From NCBI GenBank assembly GCA_030674155.1, contig CM060339.1, positions 35,831,456-35,861,455 on the forward strand: a stretch of 30,000 bases of DNA, given 5' to 3'. Source of the stretch: Stramonita haemastoma (Eukaryota > Mollusca > Gastropoda > Neogastropoda > Muricidae). Below are positions 9,302-21,700 of this stretch, piece after piece. The notes beneath the pieces are model-generated. The model saw only the letters and a list, made by a program, of their open reading frames with translations, ran no database searches and was not told the DNA's origin. Within the stretch, counting starts at the first letter, position 1, and each line of letters begins with the position of its first letter. Made by a program: the position numbers and the translations under genes.

Positions 9302-10725
9302 GGCGCAGTGGTCAGGAATAGTGCAGTCTGGCAGTGCAGTAGTCAGGAATAGTGCAGTCTGACAGTACAGTGGTCAGGAATTATGCAGTCTGACAGTGCA
9401 GTGGTCAGGAATTGTGCAGTCTGACAGTGCAGTGTTCAGGAATTGTGCAGTCTGACAGTGCAGTGGTCAGGAATAGTGCAGTCTGACAGTGCAGTGGTCA
9501 GGAATAGTGCAGTCTGACAGTACAGTGGTCAGGAATAGTGCAGTCTGGCATTACACTGGTCAGGAATACTGCCGTCTGGCAGTGCAGTGGTCAGAAATAG
9601 TGCCGTCTGGCAGTGCAGTGGTCAGGAATAGTGCCGTCTGGCAGTGCAGTGGTCAGGAATAGTGCAGTCTGGCAGTACACTGGTCAGGAATAGTGCAGTC
9701 TGGCAGTGCACTGGTCAGGAATAGTGCAGTCTGGCAGTGCTGTGGTCAGGAATAGTTCAGTCTGGCAGTGCAGTGGTCAGGAATAGTGCAGTATGGCAGT
9801 ACACTGGTCAGGAATAGTGCAGTCTGGCAGTGCACTGGTCAGGAATAGTGCAGTCTGGCAGTGATGTGGTCAGGAATAGTGCAGTGGTCATGAATAGTGC
9901 AGTCTGGCAGTGCAGTGCTCAGGAACAGTGCTGTGGTCAGGAATAGTGCAGTCTGGCAGTACACTGGTCAGGAATAGTGCAGTCTGGCAGTACACTGGTC
10001 AGGAATAGTGCAGTCTGGCAGTACACTGGTCAGGAATAGTGCAGTCTGGCAGTACAGGGGTCAGGAATAGTGCAGTCTGGCAGTGCAGTGGTCAGGAATA
10101 GTACAGCCTGACAGTGCAGTGATCAGGAATAGTGCAGTCTGACAGTGCAGGGGTCAGGAATAGTACAGTCTGGCAGTGCAGTGGTCAGGAATAGTGCAGT
10201 CTGGCAGTACACTGGTTAGGAATAGTGCAGTCTGACAGTGCAGTGGTCAGGAATAGTGCAGTCTGGCAGTACAGGGGTCAGGAATAGTGCAGTCTGGCAG
10301 TACAGTGGTCAGGAATAGTGCAGTCTGACAGTGCAGTGGTCAGGAATAGTACAGCCTGACAGTGCAGTGATCAGGAATAGTGCAGTCTGACAGTGCAGTG
10401 GTCAGGAATAGTGCAGTCTGGCAGTACACTGATTAGGAATAGTACAGTCTGACAGTACACTGGTCAGGAATAGTGCAGTGGTCAGGAATAGTGCAGTCTG
10501 ACAGTACACTGGTCAGGAATAGTGCAGTCTGGCAGTACACTGGTCAGAAATAGTGCAGTCTGACTGTACACTGGTCAGGAATAGTGCAGTCTGGCAGTAC
10601 ACTGGTCAGAAATAGTGCAGTCTGACAGTGCAGTGGTCAGGAATAGTGCAGTCTGACAGTGCAGTGGTCAGGAATAGTGCAGTCTGACAGTGCAGTGGTC
10701 AGGAATAGTGCAGTCTGGCAGTGCA
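9302..10725. repeat. 31-bp minisatellite, about 46 copies
   Basis: The consensus unit is GTCAGGAATAGTGCAGTCTG followed by RCAGTGCAGTG, 31 bp. Variants occur in local blocks: TACACTG instead of TGCAGTG (for example 9958-10030), GTGCCGTC at 9570-9640, and GACAG against GGCAG. Several short units lack 13 bp (around 9880, 9920 and 10465). There are no unique spacers between units. Confidence 0.95.
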
Positions 10726-10860
10726 CACATGAGCAGGACCGCCAGTCCGAACATAGGCGAGGGGAGGCCATCCTCCAATCAAAACCTATGGTTCCAGCAC
10801 GTGGTCAGACGTCCGGAGCCTACACATAGCATACATGGATGTAGAGAGGGAGAGACCCTC

Positions 10861-10891
<31 letters not shown>

Positions 10892-11520
10892 ACACGCACA
10901 CACACACCTTCCGATCAGAGATAGCCCCCGACAAGAGAGAGAGACCGCGATGAAAGAGCCAGAAGCAGGAGTGACGATCAAAGACAGACACTTAGGGTGA
11001 TAGGGAGAGTGTGTCCTGGTTAGATAGAGAGACAGATAGATAGAAGTGTCAGAAGTGTTAGATTCAGATAGACAAGTCCTCCGCATAGGGAGAATCAAAC
11101 CAAGGTAGTTCCGGTAGGATTAGTTAGTGAAACTAAGGGATCCAAACTCCAGAGTGAGTGGTACCAGAGATTCAAACCCCAGACGAAGGCAGTGTGTGTG
11201 TGTGTGAAGGGGCTATTCAGATAAAACTCTGGGAAGTCCAGGTAAGGAGACCTTTTTGTGTTTTGCATGTTCTTGATTTGCAGCTCTGATGGTTCACAAT
11301 ATAATAAATATAAGTCACATATGAATATTTGTTCGGACCCCCTTTACTGCATGCAGTTTGAATGCGGTTTGTGTGATCTGCCTCTGTCTCTGCCTCGTCT
11401 ATGCTCTCACTCTTTCAGCTAGTGTGTTCCTTTTTTTGCCTTCTGTTGTCTGTACTCTGCTGTCTGTCTCCTGTCATTTATCTTTCACTATTCATCTCTC
11501 ACCTGTGAGCTAACAGAAAG
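10726..11520. other. Spacer between minisatellite and satellite, with C/CA tract
   Basis: A C-run of about 20 directly followed by (CA)n lies at 10858-10908, and a short (TG)n at 11190-11205. GATA/GAGA-rich patches occur near 11020-11070. No exon or named element is recognised. Confidence 0.6.
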
Positions 11521-13071
11521 CTACATCCCCAAAGTAGCAAACCTATGGGTCATGACATCTGGCCTAGAGCGGAGCTCGTTGCCTATCTCTGGGTCACCAA
11601 GATCCGAACCCAAGATCCCTGAAGTATAACAATGTGTGTCGCAGCCGCTACAGCGCGCCAAGCGATAATATAATATGATGCACCACAGCAAAGAGCAGGG
11701 TCTCCGACACACGCACACACACACACACACACACACAAACGCACTAACAAACACCAGTAAAGGCACGCTCGCGCGCACATGAACACACCCCTCTGGAATA
11801 AGCTAAAAGCCCATTTAAAAAAAAAAAAAGCCGATATCGCAGGATTCCGGATCCTGCCACACGCACTTTTGCATACTTACAGGGCCCACGACACAAAGAC
11901 CATGCTCTAATCTATGTATACAATCTTTACAACAATTTATGATGTGTGTGCCGCTGGAATTTTAGCGATACCACAGCCCCGAAGATGGCAACCCCGCTTT
12001 CACATGTTTGGCGGAAAGAAATATAGTACAGTGTCGGAAATAATAACCCTTACAACACATATTAAATAATAATCTGATAAAATATGGTGTTCCACAGCAA
12101 AGTGTAGGGACTCCGCCACACACACAAACACAAAAACACGCATGCATAAACACCAGCAAACGCACGCACACGCGCATACGAACACCCCCACCCAATGAAT
12201 AAGCTAAAGAAACACGGTACAGTGTATACATAAATCACCCCCAGAACACACATCAAACAATAATAATATCATACAATATGATGCACCACAGCATTGCCAT
12301 GTTCACACGCACAAACAAACGTACACAACAACACTAGCGCTTGTGCATACCATCCCCCCCCCCCCTACAACCAAACCATGACTAAGATAAAGGCGAAAAC
12401 ATATGACGAAACGCCGGTTTCGGGCCCCTGCCACCCGCACTCTTGCACACTTACAGACCCCACGGCACCAAGACCCTGCTCTACTCTATGCATACAATCT
12501 TTACAACCGTTTCCGATGTGTGTGGCACTGGAATTGTGGCGATACCACAGCCCCAAAGATGGCAACCCCGCTTGCACATAGTCATGTTTGGCGGAAAGAA
12601 ACATGGTACAGTGTACCCGATAATAACCCCTACAACACATTTCAAATAATAATATCATACAATATGATGCACCACAACAAAGTGTAGGGTCTCCGCCACA
12701 CGCACAAACACAAAAACACGCATGCATACACACCAGCGAACGCACGCATGCGCGCATACGAACACCCCCCTCCATGCACAAGCTAAAGAAACATGCTACA
12801 GTGTGGACATAAATCACCCCCAGAACACACATCAAATGATAATAATATTATACAATATGATGCACCACACCATTGCAAACGTTCACACACACAAACAAAC
12901 GCACACAATAACACTAGCGCATGCGCATACCCCCCCCCCCCTCCCCCTCCACCAACAACCAAACCATGAATAAGATAAAGGCGAAAACATATGACGAAAC
13001 GCCGGTTTCGGGCCCCTGCCACCCGCACTCTTGCACACTTACTGACCCCACGTCACCAATACCGTGCTCTA
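11521..13071 (+). repeat. Satellite family A, left part (~590-bp monomers)
   Basis: Monomer landmark gacgaaacgccggtttcggg appears at 12405 and 12993 (588 bp apart), with a diverged counterpart near 11831. Each monomer contains, in order: the GGGCCCC block, cacttacagaccccacggca, tatgcatac, ccgatgtgtgtggcactgga, tggtacagtgta, atgatgcaccac, a CA/GC-rich tract ending gcatacgaacaccccc, a second atgatgcaccac block, a second CA-rich tract, and a C-run. The leftmost unit (11521-11830) is diverged, as expected at an array edge. The open frames here on both strands are incidental. Confidence 0.85.
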
Positions 13072-13494
13072 TTTTTTTGTATTTTTTGTATTTTGTACCA
13101 CTTTATGTCACGGCAGATTTCTCTGCGTAAAATTCGGGCTGCTCTCCCCGGGGAGACCACGTCGCCACATGTGCAGCGCCTACCCATTTTTTTTTCTTTT
13201 TCCTGCATGCAAGTGTATTTGTTTCCCTATCAGAGTGGCTTTTTTCTACAAAATTTTGCCAGGGACAACCCCCTTGTTGCCGTGGGTTCTTTTACGTTCG
13301 CGAAATAGTGATGTGTAACACACGGGACATCGGTTTATCGTCTCATCCAAAAGACTAGCGCCCAGACCACCACTCATGGTTAAAATAGATGGGGGAAAAG
13401 TTTTGGGTCCAAACGGGGTACGAACCCGTCACACTCCGACCCGGACTTTTTGCTTTCTAGGCAAGGCGCATGACCACCGAGACCACCGATCCAA
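13072..13494 (-). mobile_element. SINE (family 1) inserted into satellite A
   Basis: The element is on the minus strand. Its tRNA-like head is at the 13494 end, with a B-box-like block gacgggttcgtaccccgt (reverse complement of 13414-13431). Its A-rich tail is at 13072 (seen as ttttttttgtattttttgta on plus). The satellite monomer is cut between gctcta (13071) and ctctatgcat (13500). The flanks ctcta (13067-13071) and ctata (13495-13499) look like a 5-bp target duplication with one mismatch. The body shares clear blocks with 28262-28625 and its tail half with 27560-27665, for example gcgtaaaattcgggctgctc and ttttgccagggacaac. It is a recognisable full-length copy of about 423 bp. Confidence 0.8.
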
Positions 13495-13499
13495 CTATA

Positions 13500-15433
13500 C
13501 TCTATGCATACAACCTTTACGACCGTTTCCGATGTGTGCAGCACTGGAATTGTGGCGATACCACAGCCCCAAAGATGGCAACCCCGCTTGCACATAGCCA
13601 TAACTGGCGGAAAGAAACATGGTACAGTGTACCCGATAATGACCCCTACAACACATTTCAAATAATAATATCATACAACATGATGCACCACAACAAAGTG
13701 TAGGGTCTCCGCCACACGCACAAACACAAAAACACGCATGCATACACACAAGCGAACGCACGCACACGTGCATACGAAAAAAAAGCCCATGCATAAGCTA
13801 AAGAAACATGGTACAGTGTAGACATAAATCACCCCAAGAACACACATCAAATGATAAAATATCATACAATATGATGCACCACAGAATTGCCACGTTCACA
13901 AGCACAAACAAACGTACACAACAACACTAGTGCTTGTGCATACCCCCCCCCCACCCCCACCCCTCCCCCTCCCACTACAACCAAACTATGAATAAGATAA
14001 AGGCGAAAACATATGACGAAACGCCAGTTTCGGGCCCCTGCCACCAACACTCTTGTACACTTAAAGACCCCACGGCACCAAGACCCTGCTTTACTCTATG
14101 CATACAATCTTTACAAGCGTTTCCGATGTGTGTGGCACTGGAATTGTGGCGATACCACAGCTCCGAAAATGGCAACCACGCTTACACAGAGCCAAGTTTG
14201 GCGGAAAGAAACATGGTACAGTGTACCCGAAAATGACCCCTACAACACAAATCAAATAGCAATATCATGCAATGTGATGCACCACAGCAAAGTGTAGGGT
14301 CTCCAGCACACGCACAAACATAAAAACTCGCATGCATACACACCAGCGAACGCACGCACGCGTGCATACGAACACCCCCCACCCCCTCCCCCATGCATAA
14401 GCTAGAGAAACATGGTACAGTGTGGACATAAATCACCCCCAGAACACACATCAAATGATAATAATATCATACAATATGATGCACCAGAGCATTGCCACGT
14501 TCACACGCACAAACAGACGTACACACGAACACTAGCTTGTGCTTCCACCACCCCCCCCCCCCCCCCCCCTACAACCAAACCATGAATAAGATAAAGGCGA
14601 AAACATGTGACGAAACGCCCGTTTTGGGCCCCTGCCACCCGCACTCTTGCACACTTACAGACCCCACGGCACCAAGACACTGCTCTACTCTGTGCATACA
14701 ATTTTTACAACCGTTACCGATGTGTGTTGCACTGGAATCGTGGCGATAGGCCTACCACAGCCCCGAAGATGGCAACCCCGCTTGAACATAGTCATGTTTG
14801 GCGGAAAGAAACATGGTACAGTGTACCCGAAAATGACCCCTACAACACACATCAAATAGTAATATCATACAATCTGATGCACCACAGCAAAGTGTACGGT
14901 CTACAGCACACGCACAAACACAAAAACACGCATGCATAAACACCAGCGAACGCACGCACGCGTGCACACGTACACACCCCCCATGCATAAGCTAAAGATG
15001 TTTTGACGAAAATGCAGGATTCCGGCACCTGCCACCCGCACTCTTGCACACTTACAGACCCCACGGCACCAAGACCCTGCTCTACTCTATGCATACAATC
15101 TTTACAACCGTCACCGATGTGTGTGGCACTGGAATTGTAGCGATACCACAGCCCCGAAAATGGCAAACCCGCTTGCACATAGCCATGTTTGACGGAAAGA
15201 AACATGGTACAGTGTACCCGAAAATGACCCCTACAACACAAATCAAATAGCAATATCATACAATTTGATGCACCACAGCAAAGTGTAGGGTCTCCAACAC
15301 ACGCACAAACATAAAAACACGCATGCATAAAGACCAGCGAACGCACGCACGCGCGCATACGAACACACTCCCCATGCATAAGCTAAAGAAATATGGTACA
15401 ATGTAGACATAAATCACCCCCACAACACACATC

Positions 15434-15471
<38 letters not shown>

Positions 15472-15484
15472 TATAATAATAGTA

Positions 15485-15559
<75 letters not shown>

Positions 15560-15783
15560 TCATACAATGTGATGAACCACAGCATTACCACGTTAACACG
15601 CACAAACAAACTACACACTGACACTAATGCTTGTGCAACCCCCTCCCCCCCTACAACCAAACCATGAATAAGATAAAGGCGAAAACATATGACGAAACGC
15701 CAGTTTCGGGCCCCTGCCACCCGCATTCTTGCACACTTACAGACCCCACGGCACAAAGACCCTGCTCTACTCTATGCATACAA
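13500..15783 (+). repeat. Satellite family A, right part
   Basis: The interrupted monomer resumes at 13500. Landmarks recur at 14015, 14609, 15005 and 15691. The 12993-14015 interval is 1022 bp, which is one ~590-bp monomer plus the SINE. The 14609-15005 unit is only ~396 bp: after gctaaaga it jumps directly to gacgaaa, dropping the second ~200-bp sub-unit. This shows that the 590-bp monomer is a ~390-bp core plus an optional extra block. The 15005-15691 unit is longer because of a TAA expansion. Confidence 0.85.
15433..15559. repeat. (TAA)n expansion inside a satellite monomer
   Basis: About 40 TAA units with a few TAG/ATA interruptions occupy exactly the place where other A monomers have gataataatatcatacaa. 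The microsatellite grew from that native seed. Confidence 0.95.
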
Positions 15784-18700
15784 TCTGTATGCGCCGGACG
15801 GATGTGGCTTATGTGGCGCCAGACTTGTGGCGACATAGAAGCCCTCAAGAGCTGAGAAAGCTACTTTGTGGCAAGAAAATCAGATACAGTAAACGCACCG
15901 AAAACCAAACAGGGCGCACAATAATAATGACAATATACAGCAATATGATGCAACAGGGCAAACTGCAGGGTGCCCGCCACATGCGCGCACACAAACAAAC
16001 GCACTGACAAACACCAGCGCGGGCGACCCCGTGCGCATACATACACCCCCCCCCTGCCAAAAAGGTGCGGGTTGGGGCAAAGACGGGACCCAAAGAGGTG
16101 TTTTCGGGCCCGTCCTGCCCCGACGTTTTGACGGTTACAGACCCCGAGGCACCAGGACAATATGGCACCGTATGCATACTCTATCCCCAATCATCTCCAA
16201 CTTGCACACTTACAGACCCCACGGCACAAAGACCCTGCTCTACTCTATGCATACAACCTGTATGCACCGGACGGATGTGGCGTATGTGGCGCCGCACTTG
16301 TGGCGACACCGAAGCCCTCAAGAGCTGAGAAATCTAGATTCTGGGAAGGAAATCGGCTACAGTGTATGCACACAAAAACCAAGCACGGCGCTCAATGATA
16401 ATGACAATATACAGAAATATGATGCAGCAAAGCAAACTGCAGGGTCCCCGCCACGTGCGCGCACACACACAAACGCATTAACAAACACAAGCGTGCGCGT
16501 GCGTGCGCGCATGTATACCCATCCCCCTTTCAAAAAGCTGCGGTTTGGGGCAATGACGGCATCTAAAAAGACAGTTTCAGGCCCGTCCTGCCCCGACTTT
16601 TGCACGGTAACAGACCACAAGGTACCAGGACAATATGGCACCGTATGCATACTCCCTCCACTACTATCTCCGACGTGTGTGGCGCCGGACTTGTGGAGAC
16701 ACAGAAGCCCTCATAATCTGAGAAAGCTTGCTTGTGGCAAGGAAATCAGGTACATTGTAAGCACTGAAAACCAAGCAGGACGCACAATAATGACAATATA
16801 CAGCAATATGATTCACTAGGGAAACTGCAGGGTGCCGCCACATGCGCGCACACAAACAAACGCACTGAAAAACACCAGCACGCGCGCGCGTGCTCGCATG
16901 CATACCCACCACCCTGCCAAAAAGGTGCAGTTTGGGGCAAAAACAGAACCCAAAGAGCCGTATTTAGGCCCGTCCTACACAAACTTTTGCACGGTTACAG
17001 ACCCCGAGGAACCAGGACAATATGGCACTGTATGCATACTCCCTCCCCTACCATCTCCGACGTGTGTGGCGCCGGACTTGTGTCGACATCGAAGCCCTCA
17101 AGAGCTGAGAAAGCTACTTTGTGGCAAGAAAATCAGATACAGTAAACGCACCGAAAACCAAGCAGGGCGCACAATAATAATGACAATATACAGCAATATG
17201 ATGCAACAGGGCAAACTGCAGGGTGCCCGCCACATGCGCGCACACAAACAAACGCACTGACAAACACCAGCGCGGGCGACCCCGTGCGCATACATACACC
17301 CCCCCCTGCCAAAATGGTGCGGGTTGGGGCAAAGACGGGACCCAAAGAGGTGTTTTCGGGCCCGTCCTGCCCCGACGTTTTGACGGTTACTGACCCCGAG
17401 GCAACAGGACAATATGACACCGTATGCATACTCCCTCCCCTACCATCTCCGACGTGTGTGGCGCCGCACTTGTGTCGACACCGAAGCCCTCACGAGCTGA
17501 GAAAGCTAGATTCTGGCAAGGAAATCGGCTACAGTGTATGCACCGAAAACCAAGCACGACACTCAATGATAATGACAATATACAGCAATATGATGCAGCA
17601 AGGCAAACTGCAGGGTCCCTGCCACATGCGCGCACACAAAGAAACGCACTGACAAATACCAGCGCGCGCGCGCCTGTGAGCATGCATACCCAACCCCCTG
17701 CCAAAAAGGGGCGGTTTGGGGCAAAGACGGGACCCAAAGAGGTGTTTACAGGCCCGTCCTGCCCCAACTTTTGCACGGTTACAGACCACGAGGCACCAGG
17801 ACAATATGGCACCATATGTATACTCCCGACCCTACCATCTCCAATGTGTGTGGCGCCGGACTTGTGGCGACACCGAAGCCCTCAAGAGCTTAGAAAGCTA
17901 GTTTGTGGCAAGGAAATCGGGTACAGTGTACACACTGAAAACCAAGAGGGGGACACACAATAAAGACAATATACAGCAATATGATGCACCAGGGGAAACT
18001 GCAGGGTGCCCGCCACATGCGCGCACACAAACAAACGCACTGATATACACCAGCGCGCGCGCGCGTGCACGCATGCATACCCACCCCCCTGCCAAAAAGG
18101 TGCGGTTTGGGGCAGAGATGGAACCCAAAGAGCGTTTTCAGGCCCGTCCTGCCCCGACTTTTGCACGGTTACAGACCCCGAGCCACCAGGAAATATGGCA
18201 CCGTATGCATATCCCGACCCTACCATCTCCGACGTGTGTGGCGCCTGACTTGTGTCGACACCGAAGCCCTCAAGAGCTGAGAAAGCTAGTTTGTGGCAAG
18301 GAAATCGGCTACAGTGTACGCACCGAAAACCAAACAGGGAAAACAATAATAATGACAATATACACAATATGATGCAGCAAGGTGAAACTGCAGCGTGCCC
18401 GCCACATGCGCGCTACACATACAAACGAACTGAAAATACACCAGTGCGCATGCGCGTGTGCGCATGCATACCCACCCCCTGCCAAAAAGGCGCGGTTTGG
18501 GGCAAAGACGGGAACCAAAAGCCGTTTTCAGGCCCGTCCTGCCCCGACTTTTGCCTGGTTACAGACCCCAGGCACCAGGAACAATATGGCACTGTATCCA
18601 TACTCCCCCCCTACCATCTCTTAAGTGTTTGGTGCGGACTTTGTGGACACCAAAGCCCTCAAGAGCTGAGAAAGGCAGTTTAGTGGCAAGGAAATCGGGT

Positions 18701-21700
18701 ACAGTGTACGCACCGAAAACCAAGCAAAGAGCACAATAATGATGATCAATATACAGCAATATGATGCACCAGGGCAAACTGCAGGGTGCCCGCCACATGC
18801 GTGCACACAAACAAACGCACTGAAAACACCAGCGCGCCGCGTCGTGACGCATGCATACCAACCCCTGCCAAAAAGGCGGTTTGGGGCAAGATGACCCAAA
18901 GAGCCGTTTTCAGGCCCGTCCTGCCCCGACTTTTGCACTTACAGACCCCGAGCACCAGGACAATATGGCACCGTATGCATATCCCACCCACCATCTCAGT
19001 GTGTGGGCCGACTTGTGTGACACCGAAGCCCTCAAGAGCTGAGAAAGCTAGTTGTGGCAAGGAAATCGGTACAGTGTACGCACCGAAAACCAAGCAGGAA
19101 CAATAATAATGACAATATACAGCAATATGATGCACCAAGGCAAACTGCAGGTGCCTGCCACATGCGGCACACAAACAAACGAACTGAAAAACACCAGGCG
19201 CGCGCGTGCGCGCATGCATACCACCCCCCTGCCAAAAAGGTGCGGTTTGGGCAAAGACGGGAACCCAAAGAGCGTTTCAGGCCCGTCCTGCCCCGACTTT
19301 TGCAGTTACAGACCCTGAGGCACCTGACAATATGGCACCGTATGCATACTCCCTCCCCTACCATCTCAGTGTTTGGGCCGGACTTGGGGACACCGAAGCC
19401 CTCAAGAGCTGAGAAAGCTAGTTTTGGCAGAAATCGGGTACAGTGTAAGACCGAAAATCAAGCAGGCGACAATAATATGACAATATACAGCATATGATGC
19501 ACCAGGCAAACGCAGGTCACAGCCACATGCGATGCCACAAACACAAACGCACCATCAAACACCAGCGCGCGCTGCGTGGCGCATGCATACCACCCCCTGC
19601 AAAAAGGTGGGGTTTGGGCAAAGACGGGACCCAAGACGTATTCAAGCCCGTCTTGCCCAACTTGCACGGTTACAGACCCCGAGGCACCAGGACAATATGG
19701 CACCGTATGCATACTCCCTCCCTACATCTCCGACGTGTGTGGCACCAAACTTGTCGAGACACCGAAGCCCTCAAGAGCTGAGAAAGCTACTTTGTGGCAA
19801 GGAATTCGGGTACATGCGTACGCTCCGAAAAACAAGCAGGACGCACAATAATAATGACAACATACAGCAATATGATGCACCAAGGCAAGCTGCAGGTTGC
19901 CTGTCACATGCGTGCACACAAACAAACGCACTGATAAACACTAGCGGGCGCGCACGTGCGCGCATGCATACCTACCCCATTGCCAAAAAGCTGCGGTTTG
20001 GGGCAAAGATGGAACCCAAAGAGCCGTTTTCAGGCCCTTCCTGTCCCGACTTTCGCACGGTTACAGAGCCCGAGGCACCAGGACAATATGGCACCGTATG
20101 CATACTCCCTCAACTACCATCTCCGACGTGTGTGGTGCTTCATTTGTGTCGACACCGAAGCCCTTAAGAGCTGAGAAAGCTAGTTTGTGGCATAGAAATC
20201 GGGTACAGTGTACGAACCGAAAACCAAACACGGCGCACAATAATAATAATATACAGCAATATGATGCACCAAGGAAAACTGCAGGGTGCCTGCGACATGC
20301 GTGCACACAAACAAACGCACTGACAAACACCAGAGTGCGCGCATGCATACCCACCCCCTGCCAAAAAGGTGCGGTTTGAGCAAAGACAGGACCCAAAGAG
20401 CCGTTTTCAGGCCCGTCCTGCCCCGACTTTTCCACGGTTACAGACCCCGAGGCACCAGGACAATATGGCACCGTCTGCATACTCCCTCCCCTACTATCTC
20501 CGACGTGTGTGGCGCCGGACTTGTGGAGACACCGAAGCCCTCAAGAGCTGAGAAAGCTAGTTTGTGGCAAGGAATTCGGGTACAGTGTACGAACCGAAAA
20601 CCAAGCAGGACGCAAAATAATAATAACTATATATAGCAATATGATGCACCCGGGCAAACTGCAGGGTGCCCGCCACATGCGCGCACACAAACAAACACAC
20701 TGACAAACACCAGCGCGCGCGTGTGTGCGCTCATGCATTTCCACCCCCATTCCAAAAAGGTGCTGTTTGGGGCAAAGACGGGACCCAAAGAGACGTTTTC
20801 AGGCCCTTCCTGCCCCGACTTTTCACGGTTACAGACCCGAGGCACCAGACAATACGGCACTGTATGCATACTCCCTCCACTACCATCTCCGACGTGTGTG
20901 GCGCCGGACTTGTGTCGACATCGAAGCCCTCAAGAGCTGAGAAAACTACTTTGTGGCAAGCAAATCGGGTACAGAGTACGCACCGAAAATCGAGCAGGGC
21001 GCACAATAATAATGACAATATACAGCAATATGAGTGCAGCAGGCAAACTGCAGCGTGCCCGCCACATGCGCGCTCACAAACAAACGCACTGATTAATACC
21101 AGCCGCGCGTGCATGGGCGCATGCATACCCACCCCCCTTTCAAAAGGTGCGGTTTGGGGGCAAAGACGGGACCCAAACAGCCGTTTTCAGGCCCGTCCTG
21201 CCCCGACTTTTGCACGGTTAAAGACCCCGAGGCACCAGGCAATATGGCACCGTATGCATACTCCCGACCCTACCATCTTCGACGTGTGTGGCGCCGGACT
21301 TGTGGCGACACGAAGCCCTCAAGAGCTGAGAAAGCTAGTTTGTGGCAAGGAAATCGGATACAGTGTATGCACCGAAAACCAAGCAGGGCGCACAATAATA
21401 ATGACAATATACAGCAATATGATGCAGCAGGGCAAACTGCAGGGTGCCCGCCACATGCCGCGCAGAAAAAACTCTGTTATACACCTGAATATATCAGACC
21501 TTTACTCCCATCCACAACTGCGGTTTGGGGCGAAGACGGGACCCAAAGAGCCGTTTTCAGGCCCGTCCTACCCCGACTTTGCACTGCAACAGACCCCACG
21601 ACAGCAAAGCAATGCCGTGCTGCATGCATGCACCCTGTGCCACCATCTGCGATTGTGTGGCGCCGGACTTGTGCGACACCACAGCCCACAAGGCTAGAAA

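Noticed and set aside
9302..10725. CRISPR-like regular repeat array
   Set aside because: Units are contiguous 31-mers with no unique spacers, in a eukaryotic context. It is a minisatellite.
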